A DNA stretch of 54,335 nt from an uncultured Caldimonas sp. Lineage in GTDB: Bacteria > Pseudomonadota > Gammaproteobacteria > Burkholderiales > Burkholderiaceae. The number at the start of each line of letters is the position of its first letter. Positions within the stretch are counted from its first letter, which is position 1. The stretch is taken from NCBI RefSeq assembly GCF_946480305.1, contig NZ_CAMLJQ010000025.1, positions 1-54,335 on the forward strand, given 5' to 3'. Of this stretch, positions 26,536 to 34,186 are shown one piece after another. The notes beneath the pieces were generated by a model. That model was not told where the DNA came from, searched no databases, and worked only from the letters and a program-made list of their open reading frames with translations. Position numbers and translations under genes: made by a program.

Positions 26536-27366
26536 TCACGCGCCGTTGCGGTCCGGCTTGTGCAGCCGCTGCTTGCGCGAGGCCGCCACGGCAGGTGCGG
26601 CCTTGGCCTGCTGCCGCTGCTTCCAGGCCGGCCCGATGAGGCGCATGCCACGCACACGCTTGACCGCGGTGAGGAAGTAGACGGCACCCAGCACTGGCCA
26701 CCAACGGTCGCCCCAGGGCTCCATCCAGCGATAGCGCTCGAGCCACAGTTCGCTGCGCACTGCCGGCCGGTAGCACCCGAAGCGGCCGTGCCCGATGTCG
26801 AAGCTCAGCAGTCGCAGCCAGTCGCGCAGCCGCCAGTAACCGATCAGGTCGCCGGTGTCGGGCAACACCTTGCCGCCGAAACCCAGGCGCATGCACAAGC
26901 CCGAAACGCGCTGCTGCAAGCCCCACAGGCTCGCCGGATTCAGTCCGACGACGATCACCCGGCCCTCGGGCACGAGCACACGCTCGACCTCGCGCAACGT
27001 CTGGTGCGGATCGCGGGCGAGTTCCAGCGTGTGGGGCAGCACCACCAGATCGAGGCTCTGCGTCTCGAAAGGCAGCGCGTCGAAATCCGTCAGCAATGCG
27101 CGCGGAACCGCGCTGACCGCTGGCGCCTCGCCCGCATCGGCTTGCTCCGGCATGGCCGTCATCGGACGGTCGTGTGCCACCCACCGGTGCGGCATGCGGT
27201 TCTGTGCCAGCGCCTCCAGTTGAGGCAGGCCGAGCTGCACCGCGTGGAAGCCGAAGACATCTCCCACCGCGCGATCGATCTGTTGTTGCTCCCACGCCAA
27301 CAAGTACCGGCCAGTCGGCGTGAGCAGCCACTCATCCAAACTTATAATTTGCGCGCTTTGCGTCAT
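26536..27366 (-). CDS. class I SAM-dependent methyltransferase
   Basis: A 276-residue predicted methyltransferase of unknown substrate. The N-terminal region (LLAWEQQQIDRAVGDVFGFHAVQLGLPQL) is conserved in the family found beside gloB and rnhA. The glycine-rich SAM motif I is poorly conserved, but SLDLVVLPHTLELARDP and LREVERVLVPEGRVIVVGLN match motifs IV and VI. The C-terminus is basic (KQRLHKPDRNG). Its ATG at 27366 overlaps the ATG of the divergent gloB gene: the two start codons share two base pairs. An upstream start would add 11 residues lying wholly inside gloB on the opposite strand. Confidence 0.85.
   Translation of the reverse strand: MTQSAQIISLDEWLLTPTGRYLLAWEQQQIDRAVGDVFGFHAVQLGLPQLEALAQNRMPHRWVAHDRPMTAMPEQADAGEAPAVSAVPRALLTDFDALPFETQSLDLVVLPHTLELARDPHQTLREVERVLVPEGRVIVVGLNPASLWGLQQRVSGLCMRLGFGGKVLPDTGDLIGYWRLRDWLRLLSFDIGHGRFGCYRPAVRSELWLERYRWMEPWGDRWWPVLGAVYFLTAVKRVRGMRLIGPAWKQRQQAKAAPAVAASRKQRLHKPDRNGA
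27343..27348 (+). promoter_or_regulatory. -10 element of gloB
   Basis: Perfect TATAAT 17 bases upstream of the gloB ATG, within the coding region of the divergent methyltransferase. The -35 is poor (TGAGCA). The predicted 5' leader is only about ten bases. Confidence 0.5.
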
Positions 27367-28135
27367 GGAACTGGTTGCCCTACCCGCCTTCTCCGACAAC
27401 TACATCTGGATGATTCACGATGGCCGTGAGGCTCTCGTCGTCGATCCGGGCGAAGCGACGCCAGTGACCGCGGCCCTGCAGAAGCGAGGGCTTCGACTGA
27501 CGGGCATTCTAGTGACCCACCACCACGCAGACCACGTCGGCGGCATCGACGAACTCCGCAGCAGGCTGCACGGGCCCGTGTTCGGCCCTGCACGTGAACG
27601 CACTCCCGAGCCTTGCACCCGCCTGCGCGAAGGCGACTTCGCCGAATGGAACGGCCTGCGCTTTCGTGTGATCGACGTGCCGGGCCACACCGCCGGCCAC
27701 ATTGCCTACTGGTGCGAAGCGGTGGCGGGTGCGCCAGCACTCTTTTGCGGCGACACGCTCTTTTCGGCCGGTTGCGGCCGCCTGTTCGAAGGCACGCCGG
27801 CGCAGATGCACGCGTCGCTCGCCAAGCTCGCCGCGCTCCCTGGCGAGACGCGGGTGTGCTGTGCACACGAATACACCTTGGGCAATCTGCGGTTTGCACT
27901 CGCCGTGGAGCCTGACAATACGCACATCGCCGCCCACCTTGCACGGTGCGAGGGCTTGCGCGCACGCAACGAGCCCACGCTGCCGAGTTCTGTGGGACTC
28001 GAATCGCAGATCAATCCCTTCATGCGGTGCGACGAGCCTGCCGTCATTGCGGCTGCACGCAGGCGCGGCGCGGCCACCGAAGACCCGGTGACCGTGCTGG
28101 CCACCCTCAGACAATGGAAGAACGAATACCGATGA
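27365..28135 (+). CDS. gloB: hydroxyacylglutathione hydrolase (glyoxalase II)
   Basis: Hydrolyses S-lactoylglutathione to D-lactate and glutathione, the second step of methylglyoxal detoxification. The 256-residue metallo-beta-lactamase-fold protein has the metal motif THHHADHVGG (about 56-65), a further His in VPGHTAGHI, the bridging Asp in CGDTLF, and CAHEYTLGNLRFA with the last metal His. The C-terminal GloB domain (RNEPTLPSS) supplies the glutathione site. Start MELVALPAFSDNYIW is the standard family start. It overlaps mltD as ATGA. Confidence 0.97.
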   Translation: MELVALPAFSDNYIWMIHDGREALVVDPGEATPVTAALQKRGLRLTGILVTHHHADHVGGIDELRSRLHGPVFGPARERTPEPCTRLREGDFAEWNGLRFRVIDVPGHTAGHIAYWCEAVAGAPALFCGDTLFSAGCGRLFEGTPAQMHASLAKLAALPGETRVCCAHEYTLGNLRFALAVEPDNTHIAAHLARCEGLRARNEPTLPSSVGLESQINPFMRCDEPAVIAAARRRGAATEDPVTVLATLRQWKNEYR

Positions 28136-29799
28136 AGCACACGCTGACGCGTCTCGCGGCCGCCTTCGGCCTCGCAGCCGCCCTTCTTGCCACCGGCTGC
28201 GCCACGGCCCCAGCTCCGGCCGTCGCCCCCGCGCCCCAGCCGGTCGCAACGCCCGCGTCGGCGGCCACCGAACCCACGTTGACGAGCAAGCCGAGCGAGG
28301 CGGCCATCAAGGCACTCGAACCCGCCGCCGCGCCGAGTGCGGCCGACGCCGCGGTGATCGTGAAGGATCCGGACGCGACGCCCTCGTCCGCCAACACTCC
28401 GCTGCAGTCCCCGGAGCCCGAGCAGATCACTCAGAGCGACCTCTGGGACCGCATCCGCCGCGGCTTTGCGATGCCGGACCTCGAAGGCGACCTCGTGCGC
28501 GACCGCGAGCAGTACTACGCATCGCGCCCCGACTACGTGCAACGCATGACCGACCGGGCCAGCCGCTACCTGTTCCACATCGTCGAGGAAGTCGAATACC
28601 GCGGCATGCCCACCGAGCTGGCGCTGCTGCCCTTCATCGAGAGCGCGTTCAATCCCCAGGCGATGTCGGTCGCCAAGGCCTCCGGCATGTGGCAGTTCAT
28701 TCCTTCCACCGGCAAGCACTTCGACCTGACACAGAACATCTTCCGCGACGAGCGCCGCGACGTGCTCGCCTCCACCCGCGCCGCCCTCGACTACCTGGGC
28801 AAGCTCTACGGCATGTTCGGCGACTGGCATCTCGCGCTGGCGGCCTACAACTGGGGCGAAGGCAGCGTGCAGCGAGCGATCGCGCGCAACCAGAAGGCCG
28901 GGCTGCCGACCGACTACGCGAGCCTGCGCATGCCTGCCGAAACGCGCTACTACGTGCCGAAGCTGCAGGCCATCAAGAACATCGTGGCACGGCCGGAGTC
29001 CTTCGGCCTTTCGCTCAACCCGATCGAGAACCACCCCTACTTCCTCACCGTTGCGATCCAGCGCGACATGGACGTCGACGTCGCGGTCAAGCTGGCCGGA
29101 CTGCACAAGGACGAGTTTCGCGCGCTCAACCCGCAAATGAACAAGCCGGTCATCCTGGCTGCCGGCACGCCGCACATCCTGCTGCCCTACGACAACGCCC
29201 GGCGGTTCATCCGCAACCTCGGCGACCACCAGGGGCCGCTGGCCAGCTGGACGGCCTGGGTCGTGCCGACGACGATGAAACCTGCCGATGCCGCCAAACG
29301 GGCGGGCATGAGCGAACGGGAGCTGCGTGAGGTGAACAAGATTCCTCCGCGCATGCTGATCAAGGCAGGCTCGACGCTGCTGGTCCCCCGCAACGAAGAC
29401 AAGCATGCTCAGGACGTGTCCGCGGACGTCGCCGACAACGCCGTCATGTCGCTCGCGCCTGAACGCAGCGCGGGCCGACGCGTGGTCGTGAAGGCCCGCT
29501 CGCGCGAGACGGTCGCCTCACTCGCCCGTCGCATGGGTGTGAGCGCCGCCGACGTGGCGCAGTGGAACGGCGTGAGTCCGTCCGCACGCTTTGCGTCGGG
29601 GCAGCGCGTGGTGGTCTACCGCGCGACCAAGGGGACCCGAACGGCCGCGGCCGGATCAAAGGCCAAGGGCAAGGCCAGCAAGGCCTCGACGCGCACCGCT
29701 TCGAAGAAGAAGAGCACCCGCACGGCGTCGTCGAGCAAAGCCCGCACCAAGCGGACCGCAGCCGGCAAGAGCCGCGTCAACGTCGCGAAGACGCACTGA
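28132..29799 (+). CDS. mltD: membrane-bound lytic murein transglycosylase D-like lipoprotein
   Basis: Peptidoglycan lytic transglycosylase, 555 residues. Lipoprotein signal with lipobox LATGC (Cys23), then a Pro/Ala-rich linker (24-95), then the SLT domain (about 115-310) with catalytic Glu170 in LPFIESAFNP and the motifs ASGMWQFIPSTG and AAYNWGEGSVQRAI. One clear LysM domain (about 470-515, VVVKARSRETVASLARRMGV) and a weaker LysM-like region before it bind glycan. The last 45 residues are extremely rich in Lys, Ser, Thr and Ala, an unusual basic tail that could bind anionic wall polymers. The start is fixed by overlap with gloB and the signal peptide. Confidence 0.93.
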   Translation: MKHTLTRLAAAFGLAAALLATGCATAPAPAVAPAPQPVATPASAATEPTLTSKPSEAAIKALEPAAAPSAADAAVIVKDPDATPSSANTPLQSPEPEQITQSDLWDRIRRGFAMPDLEGDLVRDREQYYASRPDYVQRMTDRASRYLFHIVEEVEYRGMPTELALLPFIESAFNPQAMSVAKASGMWQFIPSTGKHFDLTQNIFRDERRDVLASTRAALDYLGKLYGMFGDWHLALAAYNWGEGSVQRAIARNQKAGLPTDYASLRMPAETRYYVPKLQAIKNIVARPESFGLSLNPIENHPYFLTVAIQRDMDVDVAVKLAGLHKDEFRALNPQMNKPVILAAGTPHILLPYDNARRFIRNLGDHQGPLASWTAWVVPTTMKPADAAKRAGMSERELREVNKIPPRMLIKAGSTLLVPRNEDKHAQDVSADVADNAVMSLAPERSAGRRVVVKARSRETVASLARRMGVSAADVAQWNGVSPSARFASGQRVVVYRATKGTRTAAAGSKAKGKASKASTRTASKKKSTRTASSSKARTKRTAAGKSRVNVAKTH

Positions 29800-29817
29800 A
29801 CCTCACGACGCTGACGC

Positions 29818-30888
29818 TCAGGCGCGGTTGAGGCGTGCGCGTGCCCTCTGCGCAAATTCGTTGGTGTAGCTGCGTTCGAGCACGGCCTGCGCGTTGGCCT
29901 CCCGCACGTCGCCCAGCGTGCTCGCCACCTTCCAGGCGGTCTGCACCGCCTCCTCGGCCAGCAGGCCGTCAGGCGAGTACGACTCGCGCAGTCGGTAGAA
30001 CGACGCCAGATACAACGGCCGGTCGCCCATCATGTGTGACTCGGGCACGGTCATGATGATGTCCTGCGGCTGCGCCGTCTGCAGCCATTTGAGGCCCCGT
30101 ACCACGCCGGTCACCAACGCCTGGCAAGCCTGCGGATGGCGCGCGACGAAGGGTTGAGGGACCATCAGGCCAGTGCCCGGCAGCGGCCCGCCGAACACCT
30201 CCTGCGAGCCTTTCAGCGTCCGAGGGTCGGCAATCGTCCGCAACTCGCCCTTCTGCTCGAGCTGCGTCATGCCCGGGTCGACGTGGCTCAGCGCATCGAC
30301 CTCCCCCGAGCGCAGCGCCATCACCGCCTGCCGGATCGACCCCAACGCCACCCAGTTGACGTCGGAAGGCTTCACGCCTGCCTTCGTCAGCATCACTTTC
30401 GCGAGCACGTCCGACATCGTGCCGCTCGACGACATGCCGATGCGGCGGCCTCGCAGGTCGGGAATTTCGCGATAACCAGGTACTTGCCGCAGCGAAACGC
30501 CGAGCGACACCTGCGGTGCACGCCCCTCGAGCACGATCAATTGCAGGGGCTGCCCGAGCAATTGCTGCTGCAGCACCGCGAGGTACGAGCCCGACACGGC
30601 GTGCACCTGGCCGGACTTCAATGCCGCCGACGCTTGCGCCGAGCCGGCGTACTCCGCCAGTTGAACGTCGAGTCCTTCACTTTTGAAGAAACCGAGCTGT
30701 TGCGCCACGATCAGCGGCAGATGGCACAAGGACTCCTCGCGCCCCATGCCGACGCGCACACGGGGCGACTCCGGCTGGCCTCGTGACGCGAACGACGCAA
30801 CCCCCACGCAGGCGGCAACCCCCATCGCACGCAGCACAGCGCGGCGATGCAAAGGTCGGATGACGAGGGGCGACAACGGACGAGCCAT
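29818..30888 (-). CDS. ABC transporter substrate-binding protein, NitT/TauT (SsuA) type
   Basis: A 356-residue periplasmic binding protein of the NMT1/SsuA/TauA family. A signal with a twin-arginine look (HRRAVLRAMGVAACVGVASFA) precedes the mature domain. Family blocks: LPLIVAQQLGFFKSEGLDV, DLRGRRIGMSSSGTMSD, GEVDALSHVDPGMTQLE. The ligand could be an organosulfur compound, nitrate or a pyrimidine; sequence alone does not decide. No permease or ATPase gene is adjacent, so it is an orphan here. It faces mltD tail to tail with 18 bases between them and lies 143 bases downstream of recR with nothing recognisable between. Confidence 0.88.
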   Translation of the reverse strand: MARPLSPLVIRPLHRRAVLRAMGVAACVGVASFASRGQPESPRVRVGMGREESLCHLPLIVAQQLGFFKSEGLDVQLAEYAGSAQASAALKSGQVHAVSGSYLAVLQQQLLGQPLQLIVLEGRAPQVSLGVSLRQVPGYREIPDLRGRRIGMSSSGTMSDVLAKVMLTKAGVKPSDVNWVALGSIRQAVMALRSGEVDALSHVDPGMTQLEQKGELRTIADPRTLKGSQEVFGGPLPGTGLMVPQPFVARHPQACQALVTGVVRGLKWLQTAQPQDIIMTVPESHMMGDRPLYLASFYRLRESYSPDGLLAEEAVQTAWKVASTLGDVREANAQAVLERSYTNEFAQRARARLNRA

Positions 30889-31031
30889 GCACCTAGCGTA
30901 GTGCGGCCAAGCGCGCCCTCCAATCGGGGCCGCTCCGGGCAGGGAAAGTCCTCAGCGCCGAGAAACCTCCGGTAACCCGCGGCAATCACCCTGATGCCGA
31001 GTCGAACTTGAGGAAGGTTTTGGCGAAAGCT

Positions 31032-31613
31032 TCAGCGCCTGTCGACCAGCGCGTGGGCGATCGTGCCCAGGTCGACGTATTCGAGTTCGCTGCCGACCGG
31101 GACGCCGCGCGCGAGCCGCGTCACCTTGAGGCCCCGCGCTTTCAGGCCTTCGGCAAGCACGTGTGCGGTGGCTTCGCCCTCGGCCGTGAAATTTGTCGCA
31201 ATGATCACTTCGCGCACCTCGCCATCCGCGGCGCGCTCGAACAGCCGCTCCATGCCGATATCGCGCGGGCCGATGCCGTCGAGAGGGCTCAACCGCCCCA
31301 TCAACACGAAGTACAGGCCCTTGTAGCTGCCGGTCCGCTCCACCGCGGCCTGGTCCGCCGGCGTTTCGACCACGCACAGCGCGGTGGCGTCACGCTGCGG
31401 GTCGAGGCAGGTGTCGCAGATTTCGGCCTCGGTGAAGGTGTTGCAGCGCCGGCAATGGCGCACATGCTTCACCGCGGCCTCCAGGGCACGGGCGATCATC
31501 CGCGCCCCTTCCTGGTCGTGCTGGAGCAGGTGAAACGCCATGCGGGTGGACGACTTCGGCCCCACGCCGGGCAGCCGGCGCAGCGCTTCCACCAGCGCAT
31601 CGAACGAAGACAT
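31032..31613 (-). CDS. recR: recombination mediator RecR
   Basis: RecFOR-pathway protein that clamps DNA and helps load RecA on gaps. The 193-residue protein has the helix-hairpin-helix [11 protein letters not shown], the zinc finger Cys54, Cys57, Cys66, Cys69 (HCRRCNTF and CDTC), and a Toprim domain ([13 protein letters not shown] and [16 protein letters not shown]). ATG 31613 is preferred over a GTG two codons upstream. It follows ybaB by 31 bases in the common dnaX-ybaB-recR order. Confidence 0.97.
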   Translation of the reverse strand: MSSFDALVEALRRLPGVGPKSSTRMAFHLLQHDQEGARMIARALEAAVKHVRHCRRCNTFTEAEICDTCLDPQRDATALCVVETPADQAAVERTGSYKGLYFVLMGRLSPLDGIGPRDIGMERLFERAADGEVREVIIATNFTAEGEATAHVLAEGLKARGLKVTRLARGVPVGSELEYVDLGTIAHALVDRR

Positions 31614-31644
31614 CGTCACGCCTGCAACACCCCGCAGCGGCGGC

Positions 31645-31971
31645 TCAGAACGGGAACTTCATGCCAGGGGGCAAGGGCATGCCGGCGGTGAGCTTGCCCA
31701 TCTTCTCCTGGCTCACTTCCTCGGCGCGGCGCACGGCGTCGTTGAAGGCGGCGGCCACGAGGTCTTCGAGCATGTCCTTGTCGTCGGCCAGCAGGCTGGG
31801 GTCGATCGTCACGCGCTTCACGTCGTGCTTACAGGTCATCAGCACCTTCACGAGGCCGGCGCCCGACTGCCCTTCGACTTCCAGCTGCGCGAGTTCGTCC
31901 TGCGCGCGCTTCAGGTTTTCCTGCATCTGCTGGGCCTGTTTCATCAGCCCAGCGAGTTGACCTTTCATCAT
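31645..31971 (-). CDS. ybaB: YbaB/EbfC nucleoid-associated protein
   Basis: Small DNA-binding dimer linked to nucleoid structure, 108 residues. N-terminal helix [22 protein letters not shown], then a beta region ([23 protein letters not shown]) and [21 protein letters not shown], the family pattern. GGACG precedes two adjacent ATGs; the first is used. It lies between dnaX and recR. Confidence 0.96.
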   Translation of the reverse strand: MMKGQLAGLMKQAQQMQENLKRAQDELAQLEVEGQSGAGLVKVLMTCKHDVKRVTIDPSLLADDKDMLEDLVAAAFNDAVRRAEEVSQEKMGKLTAGMPLPPGMKFPF

Positions 31972-32038
31972 TTGCGTCGTCCTTTCAGTGATTCAGTGGA
32001 AGCAGCGGCTCGATGCCGCCGGGTCGAAAGTGAAAATC

Positions 32039-33880
32039 TCAAACGGGCCGAATCGATCCGGGCACGATGCGCGCCGTGCTGAACTGCTGCATCAGCGACT
32101 GCACCAACGGGTCGTTCTGGATCGCCTGCTCGGCTTCTTGCTGGCGCAGCGCCCGCTGCGCCGCCTCGCGCCGAGCCGGCGTGTCCTGCGTGGGGCCGAC
32201 CTCGAGCGCCAGCTTCGCCGCCGCACCCAGCACCTCGGTCAATGCGGCCTCCAGCTTGCTGCGGGCCGAGTCTGAAGCCAGCGTCTCGCGCCCCACGCGC
32301 AGCCGCCACAGCGCAGCGCCCCCCGGCTCGCCGGACGCGAGCAACTCCGATTGCATCGCCAGCTCACGCACCAGCGCACCGATCAGCTCCCGTTCGATCA
32401 TCTGCCGCACCAAGGCATGCCAGCGATCACCGAGCGGCGACGCCGGCATGTGCACACTCGCAGCAGCTGGTGCAGGAGCAGCGGGGGCGGCAGGAGCCGC
32501 GGGCGTCGCAGCAGCCGGGCGGGCCGCCGGCTCCGGCTCTTCTTCTGGCGGCGCTTCGTCAACCCACGGAGGCGGCTCCTGGCTCGTGGCCGGGCGCGTT
32601 TGCTGCCTCGCGACCGGTTGCGATGGCACCGCGGCCGCCGGTTTCATCGCTTCACGTACCGCGGCGGGCGCAGCCGTTGCACGGGGCTGCACGGGCGCGG
32701 GAGCCGGTCGCGCCGTCACCCGGGCCGTTGCATGCTGCGTGCGCTGCAACGGCGCAGCGGCCGCCTTGCCCATGCCGCCCTGCATCGGCTTGAAGGCCAG
32801 CATGCGCAGCAACACCATCGTCAATCCGCTGTACTCGTCGGGCGCCAGGCCCAACTCGTTGCGACCGTGCAGCGCAATGCTGTAGAGCAGCTGCGTCTCC
32901 TCCGCCGGCAGCACGCCGGCCAGACGCTGCAGCGTCTCGGCCTCGGGGTCGTCGGCATCGGCCGCCTCCGGCACCACCTGCACCACCGCCATCTGCTGCA
33001 ACACGGTCGCCATTTCCTCCAGCGCCCCTTGCGCCGACAGCCCCTGCGCGCGCAGCTCACGCGCGGTGGAGACCACGGCGGCGCCATCACCTGTGCCCAG
33101 GCTCTCGATCAGGCGGTAGACGTGGCTGCGGTCGACGGCCCCCAGCATCTGGCGCACGCCGGCCTCCTGCAAAGCACCGGAGCCGAAGGCTATGGCCTGG
33201 TCCGTCAGCGACAAGGCATCGCGCATGGACCCTCGAGCCGCTCGTGCCAGCAGGCGCAAGGCACCGGTTTCGGCCTCGATCTGCTCGGCTTGCAGCACAC
33301 GCTGCAAGTGCTCGAGCACCGTCTCGGGCGCCATGGGCCGCAGATTGAACTGCAGGCAGCGCGACAACACCGTCACCGGCACCTTCTGCGGGTCGGTGGT
33401 CGCAAGCACGAACTTGAGATATTCGGGCGGCTCTTCCAGCGTCTTCAACATCGCGTTGAACGCGGTGTTGGAGAGCATGTGCACCTCGTCGATCATGTAG
33501 ACCTTGAAGCGCCCCACCACCGGCTTGTAGACCGCCTGATCGAGCAGCTGCGAGATCTCCTCGACGCCGCGGTTCGAGGCAGCATCGAGCTCGACGTAGT
33601 CGACGAAGCGGCCGGTGTCGATGTCGCGGCATGCCTGGCACACGCCGCAGGGCGTCGCAGTGATGCCGCCCTGCCCGTCTTCGCCCTGGCAGTTCAGCGA
33701 CTTCGCGAGGATGCGCGACACGGTCGTCTTGCCGACACCGCGTGTGCCCGTGAAGAGATAGGCATGGTGCAAACGCTGCTGCGTCAGCGCATTCGACAAC
33801 GCCTGCACCACATGCTCTTGCCCCACCATCTGCTCGAAGGTGCGCGGCCGGTACTTGCGGGCAAGAACGAGATAGCTCAT
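32039..33880 (-). CDS. dnaX: DNA polymerase III subunit tau (gamma/tau)
   Basis: Clamp-loader ATPase of the replicative polymerase, 613 residues. The AAA+ domain has Walker A GTRGVGKT (45-52), zinc ligands Cys64, Cys78, Cys81 and Cys84, Walker B DEVH (131-134) and the sensor SRC. A Pro/Ala-rich linker (about 395-480) precedes the tau-specific C-terminal domain that binds polymerase and DnaB. I see no A6-type slippery heptamer, so a frameshifted gamma form is not evident. The ATG at 33880 (MSYLVLARKYRPRTF) is the standard start. It is divergent from the ffs RNA gene; ybaB and recR follow. Confidence 0.96.
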   Translation of the reverse strand: MSYLVLARKYRPRTFEQMVGQEHVVQALSNALTQQRLHHAYLFTGTRGVGKTTVSRILAKSLNCQGEDGQGGITATPCGVCQACRDIDTGRFVDYVELDAASNRGVEEISQLLDQAVYKPVVGRFKVYMIDEVHMLSNTAFNAMLKTLEEPPEYLKFVLATTDPQKVPVTVLSRCLQFNLRPMAPETVLEHLQRVLQAEQIEAETGALRLLARAARGSMRDALSLTDQAIAFGSGALQEAGVRQMLGAVDRSHVYRLIESLGTGDGAAVVSTARELRAQGLSAQGALEEMATVLQQMAVVQVVPEAADADDPEAETLQRLAGVLPAEETQLLYSIALHGRNELGLAPDEYSGLTMVLLRMLAFKPMQGGMGKAAAAPLQRTQHATARVTARPAPAPVQPRATAAPAAVREAMKPAAAVPSQPVARQQTRPATSQEPPPWVDEAPPEEEPEPAARPAAATPAAPAAPAAPAPAAASVHMPASPLGDRWHALVRQMIERELIGALVRELAMQSELLASGEPGGAALWRLRVGRETLASDSARSKLEAALTEVLGAAAKLALEVGPTQDTPARREAAQRALRQQEAEQAIQNDPLVQSLMQQFSTARIVPGSIRPV

Positions 33881-33984
33881 GGCGTGCGATTCTACGGGCC
33901 GGGCCGGGCTCCTTCCGGCCGCATCTCGCACGCCGCACGCAACCGAGAGTCAGCACCGCATCCAGGGACTTCGCCGCAGTGGCC

Positions 33985-33990
33985 TACAAT
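33985..33990 (+). promoter_or_regulatory. -10 element of ffs
   Basis: TACAAT, six bases before the predicted 5' end of the SRP RNA. No convincing -35 was found. Confidence 0.5.
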
Positions 33991-33996
33991 CGCGCC

Positions 33997-34096
33997 CTGA
34001 CGGGCCTCCCCGCATGGGAGCGCGGCCAAACGGGTCAGGTCGGGAACGAAGCAGCCCTAACCGTTGCGACCAGTGCCGGGGTTAAGGCTCGTCACC
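33997..34096 (+). ncRNA. ffs: signal recognition particle RNA, small bacterial (4.5S) type
   Basis: RNA core of the SRP, binding Ffh and guiding membrane proteins to FtsY. The conserved apical domain is at about 34033-34062: GGTCAGGTCG, a GGAA tetraloop, then CGAAGCAGCCC, which includes the asymmetric-loop nucleotides that contact Ffh. The ends close into a nine-pair stem with one G-U pair: GACGGGCCT (33999-34007) with AGGCTCGTC (34085-34093). The size of about 100 nt fits the Alu-less type. It lies divergent from dnaX, a common position in betaproteobacteria. Exact ends are estimated. Confidence 0.9.
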
Positions 34097-34186
34097 CCCT
34101 TCTGCGCCCCCGCGCGCACCACGGGGCCCGGCAACACACCGCCGTTCCACCCACCCCTGCAAACCGATCGGTCTTTCAGACCGTCC

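Noticed and set aside
30889..31031. Possible riboswitch or small RNA in the recR to binding-protein gap
   Set aside because: No conserved riboswitch core or terminator hairpin could be recognised.
32039..33880. Programmed frameshift site in dnaX
   Set aside because: No run of six A (six T on plus) or other slippery heptamer was seen, so a gamma product is not supported.
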